In this document: in pieces, positions 25,119 to 28,372 of the stretch
How positions within the stretch are numbered: position 1 is the stretch's first letter
Layout: every line of letters begins with the position of its first letter
Virus record (IMG/VR): IMGVR_UViG_3300048686_000419
Coordinates: 1-28,372 of that record
Strand: one strand, 5' to 3'
From: a virus
Length of the DNA stretch: 28,372 bases
Notes under the pieces: model-generated
Told to the model about the DNA's origin: nothing
Databases searched by the model: none
The model's input: the letters and a program-made list of their open reading frames with translations, nothing else
Translations under genes and position numbers: made by a program

Positions 25119-25294
25119 GCGTAGCTCCTTACAATACTTACAATGGTAAAGATCGCGGTGAGGCTGATGTTTTCTTGGAGTGAAGGGTGTAGGTTGAACC
25201 ATGGGAACACCAGCCATTGAGTTAGCAAGGAAATGAGAAAACCAGACGCGGTGTTGAGGGACGCTTCCATAAAGGAATGTTTCCTGCTTTGCAT
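25073..25294 (-). CDS. 73-residue membrane protein, DUF7220-like
   Basis: ATG 25294 is preceded by AGGAG nine bases upstream, located inside the end of the HNH gene. The pattern is that of a common small phage family: a basic QSRKHSFMEA start, a first membrane helix (GFLISLLTQWLVFPWFNL), an amphipathic loop with NISLTAIFTIVSIVRSYAWRRIF as the second helix, and a basic end. These proteins recur in phages of Proteobacteria with no assigned function. It overlaps the HNH gene by 73 bases and the next small membrane gene by 46 bases. The name rests on recalled family resemblance. Confidence 0.7.
   Translation of the reverse strand: MQSRKHSFMEASLNTASGFLISLLTQWLVFPWFNLHPSLQENISLTAIFTIVSIVRSYAWRRIFNHLHMKGLL
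25125..25130 (-). promoter_or_regulatory. Ribosome binding site of the 52-residue membrane gene
   Basis: AAGGAG on the minus strand, six bases before ATG 25118. It decides that start over the longer in-frame reading from 25217. Confidence 0.7.
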
Positions 25295-25740
25295 AAGGAT
25301 TTACTCCTCTCCAACAATTCTATTGCTTCTTCTTTTGTTTTTACGGTGCCGAGGTTAATTCGTTTTTTATCAGGCTGGTCTAAATACACTTTCCATTTGC
25401 TATGAGTTTTGTCGAAACAATATCCGACACGGTTTTCATGTCGAGAAGTATTTCGCATGTTTTCTGTATGCGAGCATTCTCTCAAGTTACAAAATCTGTT
25501 GTCCGCAGGATTACGGTTTACGTGGTCTATAAATTGCGAAGGGAAGGAGCCTGTTTCTGCAAGCCAAACTAAATGGTGCACTAAATGTAATTTGCCGTCA
25601 AGTCTAATTGACGTATAACCGCGTCTATTAACATGACCTGCGAATTTTCCAACAAATCCTCTGCGAACAGTTTGTTTCCATGAAAATGTTCCAGACTCTG
25701 CATGATAAGTCAGTCGTGTGAGTAATTCTTCTTTAGTCAT
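25222..25740 (-). CDS. HNH endonuclease with AP2-type DNA-binding domain (homing endonuclease)
   Basis: This 172-residue mobile endonuclease lies between the two halves of the exonuclease-polymerase. Residues ~1-50 are a typical leader (ESGTFSWKQTVRRGFVGKFAG, then GYTSIRLDGK). The HNH core is H55-H56...D72-H73...N81...N85 (HHLVWL, IDHVNRNPADN). Residues ~102-145 form an AP2-like fold (GYCFDKTHSKWKVYL...INLGTVKTKEEAIELL). The last ~22 residues run into the next gene's start region and look unlike the family. The start overlaps the upstream stop (ATGACTAA), with GGAG 10 bases before. Base composition is about 39% GC by hand count, lower than its neighbours, which points to separate origin. Confidence 0.9.
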   Translation of the reverse strand: MTKEELLTRLTYHAESGTFSWKQTVRRGFVGKFAGHVNRRGYTSIRLDGKLHLVHHLVWLAETGSFPSQFIDHVNRNPADNRFCNLRECSHTENMRNTSRHENRVGYCFDKTHSKWKVYLDQPDKKRINLGTVKTKEEAIELLERSKSLCKAGNIPLWKRPSTPRLVFSFPC

Positions 25741-25980
25741 CTTTCTTCATCTCCGTAATTTTTTTACCGCGCATGGTTTTCCATGCTGGCTCACTTGTGT
25801 ATATTGAGCCAAGAAAGCCTAAACCTTTTTGTAATTCTGGATACAGTGCATGGTGATACAACATTGTATCTTCTAAACATGATCTGGGTCTGTAACCCTC
25901 TTTCATTAAATACTGAATATCATAGCAACCGTTTTGAAATATCTTTATGACGAAAGGATTTTCTAAAATGCTTCGAACCA
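25261..25980. other. Low-GC island covering the HNH gene and the adjacent exonuclease end
   Basis: Hand counting in 60-base lines gives about 36% GC for 25741-25980, about 39% for 25321-25740 and about 42% for 25261-25320. The lines 25201-25260, 25981-26040 and 26041-26100 are near 52%. The shift on the right falls inside the exonuclease coding sequence, about 240 bases beyond the HNH start, so the island is larger than the HNH gene itself. Confidence 0.7.
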
Positions 25981-26788
25981 CATTTCTTGCATCTCGTTCA
26001 AGTGCAGGGCTGTCCCAATAGTTTCCGCCTTTCGAGCGGTCCCAAAATGGAACGACCATTGCGTTTTCAGCGTCGGCGCTAAATCCGATCATCTCGATCA
26101 TGCCGTATTTTGTTTCGATGTCGCAGGCGCTTTCAGCACGAATGTGTTGCGCGATCCATTCATGGCATTCTGCGATTGTCGGGTTGACTAAAATTCTGCG
26201 AGAGGGTCTTTTGATTTCTGGAAAAAGACTTTCGCGTTTGGCCTTCATTAAATCCGCGAGGGTAATCGGCCTATTGGCCCAATTACGCAAGACTGCCGAA
26301 GGGTGATAGGTCGGGAGGACTTTGCCGCCAGCAAGAGTTCCTGTTGCCACTGTCCCGCGTAGGCTTCCAAGGCCATTAGTGCCAAGCAAAGCCCAACAAG
26401 CTGTAGCCCCCAAAGCGACAGTGATATTAGGACGAACTTCTTCCAATTCGACACGGAGACGCTCCAATTCTGACAGGTATTCGGGGCGAAGATACTGCCC
26501 CACCTTACCTAAATGCGGGTGAAGATAATCTTCGCCGCACTCAGCCTTTTTGCAACAAAGCGCGGTGAAGTCGTTGTTCGGGGGACGCAGCGCCAACACA
26601 TTTGTCAAAAAGCAATCTTTTCGAGCAATCCCTGCCTCTTTCAACATGCGGGTCAGTTCTTGACCTGCGTAGCCTTGGAAGGGCTTTCCGACCATTGCCT
26701 CTTGCTCACCCCAGGCTTCACCGACAAACGCAATCTTTGCGTCTTTCGGACCAGAAGAATGAGCGAATGCTGGCGCTGCGTTGTGCAT
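25733..26788 (-). CDS. Uracil-DNA glycosylase fused to the N-terminal part of a 3'-5' exonuclease
   Basis: The product has 351 residues. Residues ~15-195 match a family 4/5-type uracil-DNA glycosylase: G23-EAWGEQE-E30, a TNVLALRPPNN stretch, VALGATACWALLG and the H162-P-S motif (LPTYHPSA). The N-terminal C-x2-C and the Cys of KCRPP that hold the iron-sulphur cluster in family 4 are absent. Residues ~210-351 are a DnaQ/Klenow-type exonuclease with Exo I D223-x-E225 and Exo II N286-x2-Y-D290, ending soon after a SIYTSEPAWKTM stretch, before Exo III. The missing Exo III opens the polymerase at 24960. The start is one base after the upstream stop with a weak ribosome site, so coupling is likely. 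Confidence 0.85.
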   Translation of the reverse strand: MHNAAPAFAHSSGPKDAKIAFVGEAWGEQEAMVGKPFQGYAGQELTRMLKEAGIARKDCFLTNVLALRPPNNDFTALCCKKAECGEDYLHPHLGKVGQYLRPEYLSELERLRVELEEVRPNITVALGATACWALLGTNGLGSLRGTVATGTLAGGKVLPTYHPSAVLRNWANRPITLADLMKAKRESLFPEIKRPSRRILVNPTIAECHEWIAQHIRAESACDIETKYGMIEMIGFSADAENAMVVPFWDRSKGGNYWDSPALERDARNVVRSILENPFVIKIFQNGCYDIQYLMKEGYRPRSCLEDTMLYHHALYPELQKGLGFLGSIYTSEPAWKTMRGKKITEMKKDD

Positions 26789-26789
26789 G

Positions 26790-27032
26790 TTACTGCTGCT
26801 TTGCGGTTAGAGCTTTGACAAGCCACATGGCTCCGGCTTCGAACGAAGTAATTGCTTGGCCGTAAAGCCGCAGTTCTTCGTCTTTAAGTTCGGTGCCAGC
26901 GCCGTCCGGCATCATGTCGTAGCAAAAGTCGATCAACTCTGCCGCAAGACGTTTTGCTTCTTTCACGTCTGCTTGCTCGGAAGGGTTGAAAGACTTTCGA
27001 ACGATCTTCTCGCCGTATGTAAGTTCAGCCAT
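26790..27032 (-). CDS. 80-residue protein resembling the Acb2/Tad1 hairpin family (possible anti-CBASS cyclic-nucleotide sponge)
   Basis: The start ATG overlaps the upstream stop (TAATG). The layout is that of Acb2-type hairpin proteins: a short N-terminal segment with Tyr6, the FNPS turn (KSFNPSEQADV), a first long helix (EAKRLAAELIDFCYDMM), a linker, then a second helix with LYGQAITSFEAGAMWLVKAL. Acb2 oligomers bind cyclic di- and trinucleotides and so blunt CBASS (and, for relatives, Thoeris) immunity. Placement among early, small, overlapping genes next to DNA-modification genes is typical for counter-defence. The family call is from recalled sequence style, and binding residues are not confirmed. 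An alternative is an uncharacterised early phage hairpin protein. Confidence 0.6.
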   Translation of the reverse strand: MAELTYGEKIVRKSFNPSEQADVKEAKRLAAELIDFCYDMMPDGAGTELKDEELRLYGQAITSFEAGAMWLVKALTAKQQ

Positions 27033-27481
27033 TAGCGATTTTCCTCTGCCACAATGGCGAGCAGCAGCAGGCTGTAAACCACCATGTCGTCGATGCGGTC
27101 GCGGATGGGCTCGCTTCGCGCACGATTTTTGTTTTCGCGCACGTCCTTCACATACTGTGTGATCGTGTCGATGTGTTTGCCAGCAAGAAAAAACCACGCG
27201 GTTGACATGGGGACGCCCTGCTGGTCCGCCAGTCTCCGAAAGTTCGCAAGAATGTCAGCCTTGTCACCATATTCCGCGTTCTTCGTGGCGAATAATTTCT
27301 CAGCCCGCTTCATGGCGTCAGCGATAATGGTAAGCTGCGGGTTGCTGCCAGCAATGTTGGTGGGGGCGTTGTTCGGGACTTTGTTCACGGCGGGCTCCTT
27401 GTTGGCTACGGGTTTCACGTCAGCAATGGTTTCATAAAGTTCGTGAATGTTGATGCGTTCAGCTAGATTTTCCTGCGTCAT
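27032..27481 (-). CDS. Nucleotide-modification-associated domain 1 (DUF1599-like) protein
   Basis: The product has 149 residues from ATG 27481, chosen because AAGGAG lies 7 bases upstream; longer readings run back through the methyltransferase gene. Residues ~1-55 are a flexible, charged, Asn/Pro-rich start. Residues ~60-145 carry the domain pattern: KNAEYGDKADILANFRRLADQQGV, then GKHIDTITQYVKDV, and a final RIDDMVVYSLLLLAIVAEE, a helical bundle with conserved Asp/Asn. The family is linked to phage base or nucleotide modification systems, but its exact reaction is not established. It overlaps the methyltransferase end by 23 bases and the Acb2-like start by one. Confidence 0.75.
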   Translation of the reverse strand: MTQENLAERINIHELYETIADVKPVANKEPAVNKVPNNAPTNIAGSNPQLTIIADAMKRAEKLFATKNAEYGDKADILANFRRLADQQGVPMSTAWFFLAGKHIDTITQYVKDVRENKNRARSEPIRDRIDDMVVYSLLLLAIVAEENR

Positions 27482-28372
27482 TGTTTTGCTCCTTTTGTAG
27501 TGATGATGCTTTGCGGAGAACACGCGAATGATTAAGGGCTCGTCTCGCGTTCGCCACGTAGTCATCGTCAATCTCGAGGCCAAGCACATGCTCGGCTCCA
27601 AGGGCTTCGGCGGCGCGGAGAGATGATCCGCCTCCGCATGTCGGGTCCAGCATACGGGTGTTGCTGTCCACGAACATTTGTAGGAAGTGCTTCAGCACTG
27701 GCTCGGGTTTGGTGTGCGGGTGGTGCTCCTTGTTTGTGGGGGATGCAATCGCATTACTGACAGGCTTGACCAACAGCCTATCTTCACGAGAGGCGATCAG
27801 CGCCGTCTCGTAAATTCGTCTGGGTTCACGCTTGGGATCAGGCACGATCCCCACGTTGTCGCTTTTGACCCAGATTAACGGGAAGTTACAGAACGAAAGC
27901 TGTGGCGCAAGCTCTGCAAACATTTCGAGTGTCTTGGCTTGGATTTTGATGTCGCCAGATAGCCAGAACACCAGATGGCCGCTGTGCGCCATGATGCGGT
28001 CGAGGTTGGCGCAAAGCGCGTGGATTAGTTTTTCGTAAACGTCCGCAGCGTCGTCGTAGTTGGACCATGACTTTTTGCCAGACCATGCGCCTCCGAAAAC
28101 ATTCACGCCATAGGGGAAGTCGCAGTGGATGAGATTAAAAGGCTCTCCGCGATAGGCTGGGGCCCATTCGAGGAAGGACTGCTGGAGGATTGAAGCCTCG
28201 GCGGGCGTGATTAGGGGCGCATGTCGGGCACTTTTGGCGGGCGCGTCGGGGGATAGGCCGGAGGATTGATTTTCCGGGGGCGTGGTTGCGTTCATTAGGT
28301 CGTCTAGGGGGTCTATACCCGATTGCCCCGAAAGCCTATCAGCGACCGCCTCTGTGGCTGTTGACAATAGAT
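27459..28372 (-). CDS. DNA adenine/cytosine-N4 methyltransferase (beta-class order), 5' end beyond window
   Basis: The frame is open to the window edge, so the start is not visible; a TTG at 28367 or an ATG at about 28295 would be internal candidates, neither with a good ribosome site. The target-recognition/catalytic motif IV DFPYG (about 28110-28121), a variant of DPPY, comes before the SAM-binding motif I, DPTCGGGSSLRAA (about 27627-27647), which is the beta-class order. VLGLEIDDDYVANA follows motif I. The leading ~50 residues are a low-complexity linker, so another domain may lie upstream. It probably protects phage DNA from host restriction or marks it for another step. Its end carries the ribosome site for the modification-associated gene. 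Confidence 0.85.
   Translation of the reverse strand, partial: LLSTATEAVADRLSGQSGIDPLDDLMNATTPPENQSSGLSPDAPAKSARHAPLITPAEASILQQSFLEWAPAYRGEPFNLIHCDFPYGVNVFGGAWSGKKSWSNYDDAADVYEKLIHALCANLDRIMAHSGHLVFWLSGDIKIQAKTLEMFAELAPQLSFCNFPLIWVKSDNVGIVPDPKREPRRIYETALIASREDRLLVKPVSNAIASPTNKEHHPHTKPEPVLKHFLQMFVDSNTRMLDPTCGGGSSLRAAEALGAEHVLGLEIDDDYVANARRALNHSRVLRKASSLQKEQNNDAGKSS

Noticed and set aside
24930-25760. Group I intron or intein joining the exonuclease and polymerase halves
   Set aside because: The HNH start overlaps the upstream stop, so there is no room for a 5' intron core. The 3' side is filled by two protein genes with ribosome sites. I saw no P/Q/R/S-type core elements and no intein splice motifs. 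A cDNA test would settle it.
27482-27601. Forty-residue N-terminal extension of the DUF1599-like protein
   Set aside because: It runs entirely within the methyltransferase coding sequence in another frame, while ATG 27481 has a clear AAGGAG.

Overview
The window is a contiguous piece of a tailed double-stranded DNA phage genome. It is most likely a short-tailed podovirus with P22-type morphogenesis. The portal, scaffold, coat, gp4-like and gp10-like connector proteins and three ejection-type proteins follow one another in P22-like order. There is no tape measure, sheath or tail-tube gene. The host is probably Gram-negative: a virion protein carries a peptidoglycan-hydrolase domain, there are fibres with carbohydrate-active domains, and most genes have strong Shine-Dalgarno sequences. 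An alphaproteobacterial host is my guess from overall protein style only. No integrase, repressor, tRNA, CRISPR array or RNA polymerase is visible, so lifestyle cannot be decided here.

Plus strand, 1-22.2 kb (late genes). The end of an unidentified gene is followed by a 1465-residue fibre/spike. That fibre has an N-terminal anchor-like domain, a tailspike-type neck, four diverged tandem beta repeats and a C-terminal SGNH esterase domain. Next come a small holin-like membrane protein, two tiny basic proteins, the large terminase, the portal, an unidentified 470-residue Gly/Pro-rich protein, a 110-residue protein, the scaffold, the coat protein, a small coiled-coil protein, a gp4-like connector, a 131-residue protein homologous to the fibre N-terminus, a gp10-like hub protein, an 83-residue protein, three ejection proteins (the last with a tail-lysozyme domain) and a tail-collar fibre with a signal-peptide-like N-terminus. 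Stem-loops separate the blocks around scaffold and coat and close the strand at 22.24 kb.

Minus strand, 28.37 down to 22.25 kb (replication and host-takeover genes), in transcription order: a beta-class DNA methyltransferase (open at the window edge), a nucleotide-modification-associated (DUF1599-like) protein, an 80-residue protein resembling the Acb2/Tad1 hairpin family of cyclic-nucleotide sponges (possible anti-CBASS), a uracil-DNA-glycosylase fused to the first half of a 3'-5' exonuclease, an HNH-AP2 homing-type endonuclease, two small membrane proteins, a family A DNA polymerase and a P-loop ATPase with helicase-like character. Almost all neighbours overlap or abut, so this looks like one operon whose promoter lies outside the window.

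The most interesting locus is 23.5-26.8 kb. The exonuclease catalytic residues are divided between two genes: Exo I and Exo II sit in the glycosylase fusion, and Exo III sits at the N-terminus of the polymerase. The HNH gene and two membrane-protein genes lie in the gap. A low-GC island covers the HNH gene and about 240 bases of the adjoining exonuclease coding sequence. This looks like a polymerase gene broken by a mobile endonuclease with no visible intron, and the enzyme would have to be rebuilt from two chains.
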